This document shows, piece by piece, positions 1 to 20,054 of a stretch of DNA of 64,000 nt. Position numbers and translations under genes: made by a program. A model generated the notes under the pieces. It was not told the origin of the DNA. It worked only from the letters and a program-made list of their open reading frames with translations, and ran no database searches. This DNA is from Piscicola geometra (taxonomy: Eukaryota; Annelida; Clitellata; Hirudinida; Piscicolidae): the NCBI GenBank assembly GCA_943735955.1, contig OX030960.1, forward strand, positions 7,285,361 through 7,349,360, written 5' to 3'. How positions within the stretch are numbered: position 1 is the first letter of the stretch; the number at the start of each line of letters is the position of its first letter.

Positions 1-4372
<4,372 letters not shown>

Positions 4373-7300
4373 ACACTGGTTTCGAGTTGGCAGTGAAGAA
4401 TGTGACGAGGTGGAGTGGAGGGGAGTACGAATGCAGAGTGGGCGGAAACAGAAAAGCAGTGATGGTTGCTGTGCTGTGTGAGTCTAAATATTATAAATTA
4501 TATATTAAATTTTTTTTTTTAATTGTAGATTTATTTTTTTAAAATTAACATTTAGAAATGTTTTACTTCATTTTCACATGTTCAAATTCTTCAATTAGCT
4601 ATAATCAGATTTATTTAGAATTCTTAAGAAACATTTTATTTACTGCTTTTTTTATTTGTACAATTCTTTTGACGAATAAGCCAGTACCCGCATTGAAAGC
4701 TGCAGAGATTTAACGGTCTCATTAACAAAGAAAAACATAAAATAATAATTTTGGTGTTTTACTAGAGTTTTTATTTTATTTTCTATTTTTATTTTTACAG
4801 CGTGTTAATCAGTATTAGGCTATCGAATTTCACGTATTTTTTCATTCCTTTTGTACACTATCATTACCCTCTTTTAATTATAATTAGTGCCTAAATACTT
4901 CTTCATCATTACCACTTTTTTTTCAACTATACTTTTTTCATCCTCTTCCACCATCATCTTCTCTCCCTCCATCCCTTCCCACGATTTATAATGTCATGCA
5001 CACCTCTTAATTATGCATGCATCCATCTTCGCGGCGCTTTGAGGGATTGAACCCGCGACCTTTGCATTCTGACCCGCTCAACGAAGCTTTTGTCCTTATC
5101 ACTTCTCTTATCCTTTGTTATCTCCATATGTCTTTTATTATATTTTTCTGCTAAAAACTATTTAAATTAAAAATTTTATTCAGTTATTTTTAAAGTAGTA
5201 GGATCTGTTTAATACTTAAATTTTAAAAAATTGTATATTTAAATTACATCTGTTTTTTTCTTAAATTTTTGCTTTAGGTGTGTTTTTAAAGTTTCAGTAA
5301 TAATTATATTTTCGATTTTTTCAAAACTAAAAATGCAATAAAAGTGTTTTCAAGCATAAATACTTAAAATCTTTTAAATGTTCATCCATCAAAAAGCTTC
5401 AAAGTAATTCACACGTTTCTAACTTAAACGTTTTTGTTGCTGAAGTTGTTGATGCCTTCTCTTTGATGTTTCTTTTGATGTTGTTGCTGGCGATGCAGTT
5501 GTTTGTTTTGTTGCTGTCATCTCTGATTGATGGTGTTGTTGTTGTTGTTGCCCATCAACTTCCAAGAAGGTAAGTCTCGCCTTCTCACTCACCCATTCAT
5601 TTAATAGGATCTTATTGCTCAGTGGCTTACTTCAATGCGCTAGGAATTTCCCAATTCACTATTTATTTCAAACATGATCGATTCACTGAAGCGTATTGCT
5701 TTATGCTTTCCTTTATTGAGAAAAAACGTGGAATTATTGTCTTTTTATTGTGTTTAAAATGATTATTTTATTTATTTATTTGCCGAATTTTCAATGAACA
5801 ATCAATCTATTCCATTCTTCATAAATTCATCTGGTATTCTTACCATTTACTATTGAACTTCACAATTCATTTATTCTTCCAGCCTCCATTAATCCATTAA
5901 AATCCTGTTTCCTGTAGAACTAATAATGGCATAATGAATGGACGCAAAGGATTTGAAAAGTTCACTTTTGAACTGAATATTAATTAGCTAAAGCCTTTAA
6001 AGCCTTTCCACTCTGTATGTCTGGATACTTTTATATGATTAAAATCATGCTCAGAATGTTATATTCCAGAAAGTATTTTTTATGTGTGGTAGGATGTGTG
6101 GTTGGATGTGTGGTTGGATGTGTGGTTGGATGTGTGGTTGGATGTGTGGTTGGATGTGTGGTTGGATGTGTGGTTGGATGTGTGGTTGGATGTGTGGTTG
6201 GATGTGTGGTTGGATGTGTGGTTATATGTGTGGTTGGATGTGTGGTTGGATGTGTGGTTGGATGTGTGGTTGGATGTGTGGTTGGATGTGTGGTTGGATG
6301 TGTGGTTGGATGTGTGGTTGGATGTGTGGTTGGATGTGTGGTTGGATGTGTGGTTGGATGTGTGGTTGGATGTGTGGTTGGATGTGTGGTTGGATGTGTG
6401 GTTGGATGTGTGGTTGGATGTGTGGTTGGATGTGTGGTTGGATGTGTGGTTGGATGTGTGGTTGGATGTGTGGTTGGATGTGTGGTTGGGTGTGTGGTTG
6501 GATGTGTGGTTGGATGCGTAGTTGGATGTGTGGTTGGATGTGAAGTTTTATTTATGATTGGATGTGTGGTAACATTTGTTGGATGTGTAGTTCGAAGTGT
6601 GAATGGATGTGTGGTTATATGTGTGGTTGGATGTGTGGTTGGATGTGTGGTTGGATGTGTGGTTGGATGTGTGGTTGGATGTGTGGTTGGATGTGTGGTT
6701 GGATGTGTGGTTGGATGTGTGGTTGGATGTGTGGTTGGATGTGTGGTTGGATGTGTAGTTCGAAGTGTGAATGGATGTGTGGTTATATGTGTGGTTGAAT
6801 GTATGTGTAGTTGTATGTGTGTGGTCAGTGGTGCGGTAAAGAGATGCTCTCAAAGTACCTCTTTCTTCCTCCCTTGGGCATTCCATGGGGAGAACTATAA
6901 ACAGGACTTCACGTGTGTCAATATTTTCCTTCGCCACTAAAACAACAAGTGTAATAGTTTGATGAAAGGCGTAAAGGTAGACACATATTCAGACAAACAT
7001 ACAGACATCCAGAAAACAAAAATAACACACATTTAGTATTTAAAAAAAAGTAACATATAAATTTAGGTATACACAACTATGAATATAAATGTAAGAAAAA
7101 TAAATTACTATTAAAAATCTAAAAAACATTTAAATAATTAAAATTCTCGAACAAAATTGTATTTAAAATTGTTTCGAACCGTGACGTTTTTTAATCTGTC
7201 AGACATAAAAAATTAAAAATCAATTTTTAGAAGCAAATTGACTTTTCGTGTTGCCTTCTCTGACATGATGACGATGACGCCTGGGGCAGTAATATAGGCG

Positions 7301-10300
7301 ATTATTCCCGGACTGCCGCTGTGAGACAATCATGTAATGTTATCTAATTATATGTCGGAAAAAGTTCTGATTCTTGTCACCTTTTTCCATCATTTAAGAG
7401 AAATAATATAATTATATTTGAATAAATTATGGTACAGTCAAATTAGATAGAAATAGTAAAATTAATTATTATTAATTAAGCAAGATTAATGTAAAGTATT
7501 ATAATTTAAAACCAATCAAATAATTAATTTTTAAAATGAAGCTAGTCGTTCCAGTAGATTCGGGGACTTTCCAAACATCTTTGATCGTTACGTCATTTTG
7601 TTACGTAATTTAGCTTCGTTGTTACTTTGAGTGAATTTGTTTGGTTTTGCTTTAAGATACTTGATATTCGTACATGAAACTTGTTCTTTGACCTATATTA
7701 TATAGCCTATAAATATATGCTCATCAAAAACTGACAATGACGTTTTAAATTCATTTTTTATCACCCATTAAATATAACGTCTCATTTTTATTCATAGAAT
7801 TTGAGAATTTATACACGAGATCATTCCATCATTCTCCTTATCTAGATCTAATCTGTTTTATTGACTTTTTTCATATGACATTCTTACAAAAACTTTTATT
7901 AATAAGCTTATTAAAGTTATAATTACTACCATCATCATCATGATCACCAACATTATCATTATCATCCTAATTACCGCCACAGCTTCTGAAATACATCGAC
8001 AGTCTTTTTTGTTTGCTGAGTTATTTTTTCATTATTTCAGCTTTTCCTTTCATTCATGGAGTCCCTTAACGTCCAACAGGGTCATAAAAAAATAATAGCA
8101 GACGATACGAGATGGAAATTATTTTTTAATTCAATGTTCTTCAATCGTGTATGTATTATAATATATATTCTTTTTTATTTTATTAAAAGATTTTATTAAT
8201 AATTATTCAACTATTATTATTTCTGACTATTTATATAATCCTCACAAAAATCCATCTATAATTTCATTCATTTATTCATAATCCTTAAACCTTTTACTCA
8301 TGCACTCATCAATCGATCCATCTTCCTTCAGATCCTCCGAGCATCAGCGTCAACATTTCACTGGAACAAGTCATCCCATCCAACGACTATGACCAATCTA
8401 CAAGTCAACAACCATACAACAGCAACAACAACAACAACAACGGGATCAACAACCTCTCCTCGTTGCCAGTAACAGCAGTGGAAAGCCAAGTGGTCTTCAT
8501 GGATTGTTACTGCGACGCCAATCCTCCAATCAAAGCAGGCGACATCAACTGGAAAGAAGAAGTCGATTTCAGAAAAACGGACCAAAAAACAGACAAACGA
8601 CTTGACCAATTTCCGATTTTAAGTCAATCTTCCGGCAAGCGTGGCCCGGGAAGTAGATTATTCTTTCGACCAGTGAGTGCTTTAGACCACGGCAAGTATG
8701 AATGTGTGTGCAGCAACTACCTGGAGCCCTACAACCTTCCCTCTTTCAACGCCTATGCCCGCAAAGAAGTCTCCCTTAATGTCCTGTGTGAGTATTTTTT
8801 GATAGTTGTGGCAGTGCTAAGCTTGTTATATGATTTAGTTAAAATTTTATGTTTTTAAAATTTTTGAATAATTGTTATAATTTAAAATAACAAATAGTTT
8901 TTATTCATATTAGTTTTGTTAGATGGGAAGTTAATTTAACGAACGAACTATTTGTGTGAATGTTTTTAAAGCTCATTTTGAGTGATACTTGAAAAAAGTA
9001 TTTCAAAGGTTACAAATAAAAGTCATCAGACTAAGTTAAATGAGGGTGGAAATAATATTTTTTATCTGATAATATTACATAAAATTGACATCAGTTTCTG
9101 AAAAGTAAAAGAACTGTTCAAACGATAATTAGTAGAATATTTTTATCGAATAAGAGACAGTAATTAGAAGATAATAGCTTCCGGTATGGTGATGAATAAA
9201 GTTGCAACGAGTACCTTCAAGTTATGACTATTAATTCTATAGCAAAGTCATTAGGGTCATTATCTTGTAATAAGTTTTTAAATGATTAATTGTTATTACA
9301 TAATAAGGATGATGTTGACTGTTTTTGAAGAATTTTTATCCTTGAAAGGCATTTTTAAATGTTTCGAAAACATAATACTCAAAACGATATTAACAGCGGA
9401 ATACAATAATATAAAACACATACTAAAACATAAAAAAAACACATAATAAAAAATCCATACACATAAAATCCCAATGACTACCACACAGACAAACCAGGCA
9501 AAGCAGACATCATTCTTCCAAACATTGCACTGGTCGACAAAACATCAGTCTTACGTTGTAATGCGAAAGTTAAAGGTAGCTTAAAACCCACTCAAATAAA
9601 TGTTTATTTATCTTTTTTTGTTGTTTAAATATTTTTTCAAACAAATTAACAGTATTTAAAAGCAGAAAAAAGATTTTTCCAAAATTATAATAATAATTAA
9701 AGTGTTTAAAACAATTCTCCTTCACATAGGAAATCCACCATGCAACTATACATGGTTGAGAGAAGACAAAGTGATTGGAAACGGCTCAACACTAACCCTC
9801 CCACGTACCCTCTTATCTCACTCTGGTCTCTACACCTGCGTTCCCTCAAACGCTATCGGACAAGGCCAGAATGCTACGACACTCTTCAAAGTTTTCGGTA
9901 CTTCAATCAGAGATTTTATTTTATAGGAGATAATGCAACTTCAAGGTCTTTTTTTCCAATTTAACCAATATTATATAAAAAAAAGTTAATAAATGATCTT
10001 TTATAACTTTATATTTTATTATATGTAAGATATTTCAAGTCAAATTTTCCACGCCAATCTCTTTAGATCCAATACTTTTTCAGAGTCTCCAACACTCCTG
10101 GACCCTCCCCTCAACAACATCACCCTCATTGAGGCATCGCTGCACCAAAGCGTCCCCATCTATTTGACTTGCAGCGTCCGAGCCTCTCCTACTCCTCTGG
10201 TATCTGAAGTAACGCTATTTTAGTTCTTAAATCATTGAAATAAGTATCGAAAATATATTTAAAAAAAGTATATATTTATTTATTTATTTTTAAGTTTTGA

Positions 10301-13300
10301 AATAAAATATACATGAATTTAATAATTATTTTCTAGGTGGCTTGGTTCAAAGACGACGTAGAAATTAAACATGATCTGAAAATTGCTTCCGAGGATGATG
10401 ATAATGGTGCTTTTGATGGTGATGATGAAAGGGATGCCTATTCAGTCATGTGTGTGAATCAGACGATTGAGGAGTTTTCGCAGAATGTCACATGTGTTCT
10501 GAAAATTGAAGGTTCCTTTCATATTGGTCATTTTTTATCACAAGATTCTTATAAATAATTGTAAAATTAAATGTGGAATAAAAATAAAACAAAAAAGTAT
10601 AAGTAGTTAATGAAGTTTTGTATAACATTTATTAGCTTACACTATTCATATTTTCCAACACTTCTTCCAGGATCTAGTGAGGAACAAGGTAGAGGAAGGA
10701 TAGGTTTGAAGGATGCAGGGGTATACAAGTGTGTTTCATCTAATGATGTCGCTCCTGCCAAGGAGATGAAGCAAGTGGTAGTTGCAGTGAGATGTAAGTG
10801 GTGGTGGCTTGGAATAATTATAAATAATAAATAAATAAATTTTGACTTTTAGTTTATTTTAAGAATATGTTTTACGATTAAGTTTTTTAAACGATTTGAT
10901 ATTTCAGCTTAATTAATTGAAATATTTTATCAAATTTCTCCACCTTTCTTTAAAAAATCACCTCACTGTTCTTCATTTTCATCCATTTTTTTCATCCTTC
11001 ATCACCTTCCTCCACCACAGTTCCACCCGAAGTGACCAGCAAACCAACGCAGGCTTTGGAAATCGGAGCTGAAGGCATCATCTCATTTACCATCCACTCA
11101 TACCCCGCTCCAACGGTCTATTGGTTCAACGGATCAACGTCCCTTGATGACAATGGGAAAAAAGTTGATGAAAACACCACTGAATCAGGGCGTGAAAATG
11201 ATTTTGATGGGAATAGAACCAAAAAAGATTCCGATGAAGACTTGCAACAAGACATGCAAATGAACCCACAGGCGGGCAAAAAAAAGTACTCGACAGAACT
11301 GACACAAACACTGCCTGATACATACTTAGCTACTCTAAAAATACTTCGAGTAACAACGTTTGACCTTCAAGGCTACTCGATCGAAGTCCAGAATGCTGTC
11401 GGAAAAATCTCGTCGTCAGTGCTTGTTGTTGCTGCTGGTACGTTTGCTGGGTGGTCTGTAAAGGGTTAAGTAAGCAACAAAACATTACATAAATTTAAAA
11501 AACTAGTGTTAACTTAATTTGATATTAAGTTAAAATTTTAAAATATTCAAACAATTATTTAAACAAATATTCAAGAAATTCCGGAGTCCCCTTCAAATCT
11601 GAATTGCACCTCGGTGTCCTGGCATACTGTTGGATTGAGCTGGCAGGAGGGAAAAAACGGAGGCTTGCTACAGCAGTTCCTGGTGGAAGCTGAAGTTGTG
11701 GGAGGAGACAGCAAGACTCAAACCGCAGTCGTCAACAGAACTTCTGTTCTTTTCAAAGGTATTTAATAATTTGCTATAAATTTTATTTAAGAAAAATGAG
11801 TTTATTTTTAATAAAAACCGATAGAAACATTAAAGGAAATTAAAATTTTATTAACTATTGAGAAAAGTATATTTCTTTTAATTTTTCTTCAAATATTTTT
11901 TCTTCATAAAATTATCAATTCAGGTTTGAAACCAAGCGAAAGTTACCACTTGAGGGTTTACGCCGAGAACAAGGTTGGGAGAAGCAATGCTTCTAACCAG
12001 ATCACCGTGAAGCTTAAAGGTATGCCCAAAATTGAAGTAAAACAAAGATTAAATGAATAATTGATAGTTTATAAACTAAATATTAGTACAAACAATCAAG
12101 TTAATAAAATCAGACAAGTAACTTTTTTTAAACATTAAAAAACCTTTCGCAGAACTGAAGATCAACCCGCCAAATAGGATCTTTTACTCAGACCTTGACG
12201 GCAGCGTCACCATCAGCTTGCCATCCACCCTTCACAACCTAGATCCTCCCTATATTGACCAGAACTCAGAGCCAAGAATGTACGCTTTCAAAGACATTAT
12301 AAATTATTACGATGCAAACGCATTCACGACAAAACAACGAATTAGAAGAACACTTTGAAATAAAAATATCCAAACATAGCATATTATAATGAACTTCAAA
12401 CCAACCAAAACCGTCTAAAATCAGATTAAAAATACACATAAAAACACTTTAAAAACCCTCTTCCACACCACAGGGGCGGCAGCAATGACTGGGGCGAGTT
12501 CTGTGCGAGGGTCGACATTTACGACGGCGATAAATGGGTGACTGAGTACCCTTGCGTGAGGGAATTGAAGGTCAAACTAAAAGGCCAAGAGGTCAAGATT
12601 TCAGCGGTCCGGGTGTCCATCTGTTCGGAGAGCAGGCCTGACATTTGCAGTGAGGAGAAGTATTCGAGTTCCGGTAGTTTACCGCTTCCAGCTGCTTCTT
12701 CACACTATCGCTAGCAATTCCATGCTTTTAAATTTGAAGTTTTATTTGTTAGGCTTTTAGGTCGTTTTTATTTATGTTTTAGATAACGGTTTGGTTCTAG
12801 ATTTATGGTTGGGTATTTTTCAGATCTCTTATCACTTGAGCCCACTTAGCGTCACAAAACTTTCAATGGGCTTATGCTGGCTACCTAATGAATATTTCCC
12901 ATAAACCATTTTGTTTTTAATCTTTTGTTATCAGGGAAATGCTTTTATTTGTTTATATTAAGTTATTTTAAATAATTCAAAACGTTTAAGAATTTGTGAA
13001 TAAGGTCATTTCATCAAAGGCTTCTGAATATTACTAATTAAATAAATTAAATTAAACTTTTTATAATGACATTTAAAATAAAAAATAATTTTTGATATTT
13101 TTTCAAGATATCGTTTCGACACAAGCGATGATAGCTGTGGGATGTGTGTGTGGACTGGTGGTAGGCGTTTTGCTGTTGGCAGTTCTGTGTCTTAGCGCCA
13201 AAAGAATGAGAGAAAAAAGTAATTAATTTTTGAGTTTAAAATTTTTCATTTATATTCGTTTATATTTTTAATTAGTTAATATTATTGTTTTGTATTTCAG

Positions 13301-14676
13301 AAAAGCATATAAAGGCTCGAGTGTGAGTTGAACTATTTTATTAGTTTTTCCATATTTTAACTAATTTTGAATAAAAATTGAGTTTAGGCTGCCTTGAAAA
13401 ATATTTTACTCTAAAGAATACTACTTCCAAAAACAAACAGAACTGTTCACAGCGAAAGCAGCAAAGAAATCAACAACATCAACAGCAACAACTTTTGGGA
13501 CAGCAACCACTACACCAAAGCTACTTACAACATAGGTAATCTTAAAGCGCAAAACTATTTGAAATAATATTTGAAACAATTGCAATGAATAAATTTATTT
13601 TATTTAAGTTGAAAAAAAGTTTTCAATAATATAATATAAGTTTTTAATAATAAATAGTTTTTATTAATAAATATCAAAGTGAAAGTTTTTTTAAATAATA
13701 AATATTCAAGTAAAAGTATTTTTAATAAAATATATTTGAATTCATATTCGATTTTCCTACAACAGACGAATCTCCAGCTGTCAATGGCTGTCTGCAAAGT
13801 TCTTCTGACCACAACGACCACATCAACACCAACAACAACAATAACAACTACAACAGTTTGAACACCGTAAACCACAACAACCACATCAACAACAACGGCA
13901 TCAACCACATCATCAACAACAATGGCAACAACCACATCAGCAACAACACATATTCCTCAAACGGCAACGTTAAATACAACTGCACGCCAAACCCTCTGGT
14001 CTACAACAGCAACAACATTGACCTTCTCAGCAACAACAACTCCACTAACAACCTCGTCGTTAGCAACAACCACAACAACAACACTTCCAGAACTAGTCTT
14101 TTCAACAGCAACAACAACAACCTCAACAACAACAAAACAGTTTCCTACATAAGCCACAACAGTCACTTCAACATTCCTAGCAACTACAACGGCAACACCT
14201 TCACAGCTTCTCCCAACATCAACCATAGCAACTTCAACCTCAACAACTGTCATCATCACCATCCACACCCTCACCTCCATCACCATCTCACTCCTCATCC
14301 CCTAGACACCCATCGTCACCCTCTCTCACCAAATCTTCACGATCTCACTCCCCACTTCTCACCATACATTTCAGAGGATGAACACCACTCCACCATTGAA
14401 CTTATTCACTCTCCCATTAGCCCCTCTCACATAGGTGAGTGGAAAGAAGATGGAGATAGAAAGAATTAAAGAATATTAAACATTATTTTTTAATCAGTAT
14501 TATTATTTAGTCAATTAAATTAATTAAGTTTTTTTATATTAAGATTAAATAAATAATAAAAATATTTATTTAAAAATTATAATTATTTCCAAATTCCTGG
14601 TGCCACAGGAAGCACGTTCAAGGACAGAGCTCCCTCGGAAAACAAAAAGAAGATAATACACGAGGTGATCGTGTAG
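4373..14676 (+). CDS. Ig/FN3 type I transmembrane cell-adhesion protein (5' incomplete), Echinoid/nephrin-like
   Basis: Seventeen exons with matching phase: 4373-4477, 8332-8787, 9489-9575, 9730-9897, 10084-10199, 10337-10511, 10671-10793, 11021-11437, 11576-11758, 11924-12019, 12153-12279, 12474-12673, 13108-13218, 13301-13322 (22 nt), 13441-13535, 13766-14434, 14609-14676. In order they encode the last half of one Ig domain (EYECRV), three Ig domains with the C...W...YxC pattern, a fifth Ig fold lacking both cysteines, an FN3 domain (SYHLRVYAENKVG), a four-Cys membrane-proximal region, a transmembrane helix (AVGCVCGLVVGVLLLAVL) followed by KRMREK, and an Asn- then His-rich cytoplasmic tail ending EVIV. 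Domain linkers read VLYPP and VRFPP. Most introns are phase 1, as usual for Ig modules. The signal peptide and at least half an Ig domain are missing upstream. The tail end resembles the EIIV PDZ ligand of insect Echinoid, but the family assignment is inferred; a nephrin- or nectin-type protein is possible. No obvious polyadenylation signal was settled. Confidence 0.85.
5030..5105 (-). repeat. tRNA-derived SINE-like fragment
   Basis: On the minus strand the sequence contains GGTCGCGGGTTCAATCCC, a good T-arm/B-box match, preceded by an A-box-like GAGCGGGTCAG. A full cloverleaf cannot be closed because the acceptor arm does not pair, so a decayed tRNA-derived SINE or tRNA pseudogene is more likely than a working tRNA. 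Confidence 0.4.
6094..6800 (+). repeat. 12-bp minisatellite, unit GGATGTGTGGTT
   Basis: About 55 near-perfect copies of a 12-bp unit in two blocks (6094-6540 and 6600-6800). Blocks are separated by variant units, and a roughly 48-bp variant segment containing TAGTTCGAAGTGTGAATGG occurs twice (about 6579-6627 and 6747-6795). The unit is a multiple of three, which leaves all frames open and produces long spurious frames. It is intronic in the Ig gene. Confidence 0.96.
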
Positions 14677-14693
14677 TCGAGCGTGATGATGAC

Positions 14694-14757
<64 letters not shown>

Positions 14758-16323
14758 AAGAAGGTGGTAATGATGATGATGAAGGGGGTGATGGTAATGG
14801 TGATGACGAAGATAATGATGATTAAAAAGGTGGTAATGATTATGATGAGCGTGATGGTGAAGATGAGGAAGATTGTAATGTGGACGATGATGAAGATGAT
14901 GATGAAAATGAAGATGATTATGACGATAATGATCGTGATCATGGTTTTGCCTCAATGGAGTAGCTTCCAGCATGCAAAGAAATTTTTTTAATTGTAAAAC
15001 CTTTTTGATTATTCGATAAAAAAGAAATTTACATTAAAATTGAACTGGAATGTATGTTGTATTTTGCAAATAAGTTCATCAATTGTATTTAAATGTAAAA
15101 AATGTTTAATCTGAATAATGCAAGTATATTTTTGTGCATTTACACTTCTAAACAACGCGATTTTAAACCTTAAAATCAATTATTAAAATACTTTAAAGCT
15201 TCTAATTTCCATCGCGCCTTTTTTTTCCCATTGCAGTTGATTGTGCTAATCAAAAGTTTGAGCGAGTTTTTATACTTTAAAATAGAATTTAAAATGTGCA
15301 TTTTTACAAAATGTCTTTCTATTATATTTCTCAAGCGTTCATATATTTATTTCCTTCTTATACTTATGAAATGAATCTCATGGAAAATATACGTTCTTAC
15401 AGAATTTTCATTTTAAAAATATACATAATACTTTGTATTTGACATTTTAAAGTCTGTTTTATTATTGAAACTAACGCTATATTGACCGTTCCTTAAGACA
15501 TCTATTCAAATACTATTTTAGACCAAGCCTCTAATGTTATAAATGTTCTACAATTTAGCCCCTAAATCACTTTTGCAAAGCTTTTTTTGAACCTTTTACA
15601 TAAAAGAACTTAATGCCTTTTAATAAAAGGAAAATAGATAAGCAATAAAATACTGTAAATATTAAAATAGAAAAACATTTATTTTTAAAAATTTTACTCT
15701 GAAATATATTTTGTAAATTGAAGGCTTTTTGGCATGAATTATTTATGAGAATTATGTGTTTCAGATGGTTAAACAATTTTTAATAATTAAAACTATGGTT
15801 ACTACATTTTGAGAATCTTATAGTTTTTATATTAATGAGCGTTCAATTATTTTTGAATTGAATAGCTATGTCAAATATTTTCAATTTGTGTCACATCACG
15901 ATTTTGCTTTTTGAAAACGTCATAAAGAAACAAAGTATTCAGACTTATTGAAAAAAATTAATTAGTTTAACAGTTAAACTAATTAATTTTTTTAACTTTT
16001 TACTAATTGTGTGTTTTAAATATAAACGTAACCTAAATGAAACAAAAATATACAAAATTAAATGAAACTTCAAATTTTATTTAAAAAATCTTCCATTGTG
16101 TGTTTTAAATATAAACTTAACTTAAATGAAACAAAAATATACAAAATTGAATGAAACTTCAAATTTTATTTGAAAACTCTTCCATCTCTATTTTTATTTA
16201 AATGATTTATAATCGGTGATTTAAAATTTAAATTAAGGCTTAATTATTGAGCATTCATAAAATTTTCAGAAATGTTTTTCTTAATAAATAAAAACCGTAA
16301 AAATTAAAACTTCAAATTAATTC
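14677..16323. other. Intergenic region between the Ig gene and TDG
   Basis: It begins with a GAT/ATG triplet array (about 14683-14930) in the 3' flank of the Ig gene and continues as AT-rich DNA. A tandem duplication of about 89 bp (16006-16183) and a short palindrome around GTTTAACAGTTAAAC (about 15965-15979) lie upstream of TDG. No other gene is seen. Confidence 0.7.
16006..16183. repeat. Direct tandem duplication, period about 89 bp
   Basis: Two adjacent copies starting ATTGTGTGTTTTAAATATAA at 16006 and 16095, differing at only a few positions. They end about 140 bp before the first TDG start codon, so they lie in the presumed promoter or 5' leader. Confidence 0.9.
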
Positions 16324-19622
<3,299 letters not shown>

Positions 19623-19784
19623 AATTTCATTCTTTGGAATTTTGTTTTTCGAGCGTTTTAACTTAATAAGATTTTAAGATCTTTTGTTGAATTAGTCATT
19701 TTGTTTTTAGAATTATTGAGTTATTCTTGTGTTTTTCAGTGTTCATCGTTTTTTGATTTATCAAATTTTCATTAAATTGTTCAA

Positions 19785-19790
19785 AATAAA
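19785..19790 (+). promoter_or_regulatory. Polyadenylation signal AATAAA of TDG
   Basis: Canonical hexamer about 165 nt after the TDG stop codon, in the short convergent gap before the 3' end of receptor paralogue A. Confidence 0.55.
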
Positions 19791-19941
19791 GTTCAAAAAG
19801 TCTGAAAATCATTACAAAAACGATATAAGTTTGGATCAAATGAATGGAATGATAAAGAAATATTATAGAAGACGAATAAAAGTTTAAATAGTTTATTAAA
19901 AAGATTATCTAATATATTTATTATATATAATATTCAATAGT

Positions 19942-19947
19942 TTTATT
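19942..19947 (-). promoter_or_regulatory. Polyadenylation signal of receptor paralogue A
   Basis: AATAAA on the minus strand about 110 nt beyond the stop codon at 20055. Confidence 0.45.
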
Positions 19948-20054
19948 TGTTAAAATAGGTAGTTAAATAAAGAGTTTGAAAAACACTTTTAAAATACTTC
20001 AAAACTGTGTCAATTGAAAGCTAAATTTTTGTAGCTCAAGTTACTCTTTCATAA

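Larger units (their letters stand above)
4478..8331 (+). other. Large intron of the Ig gene
   Basis: A 3.85-kb intron, donor GTGAGT and acceptor CTTCAG, phase 1. It holds the 12-bp minisatellite (6094-6800), a tRNA-like SINE fragment near 5030-5105 and a possible alternative first exon at 5530-5569. The rest is AT-rich with no supported feature. Confidence 0.75.

Noticed and set aside
6017..6940. Open frame of 307 residues with VVGC repeats
   Set aside because: All frames stay open across the 12-bp minisatellite, which sits in an intron of the Ig gene; the frame has no non-repeat conserved part.
13600..14298. Val-rich and Thr-rich frames on both strands over the Asn/His-rich exon
   Set aside because: They are shadows of the Ig gene tail exon 13766-14434, whose phase fits its neighbours.
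14566..14991. Poly-His, poly-Ile and poly-Met frames
   Set aside because: They come from the GAT/ATG triplet array in the 3' flank of the Ig gene.
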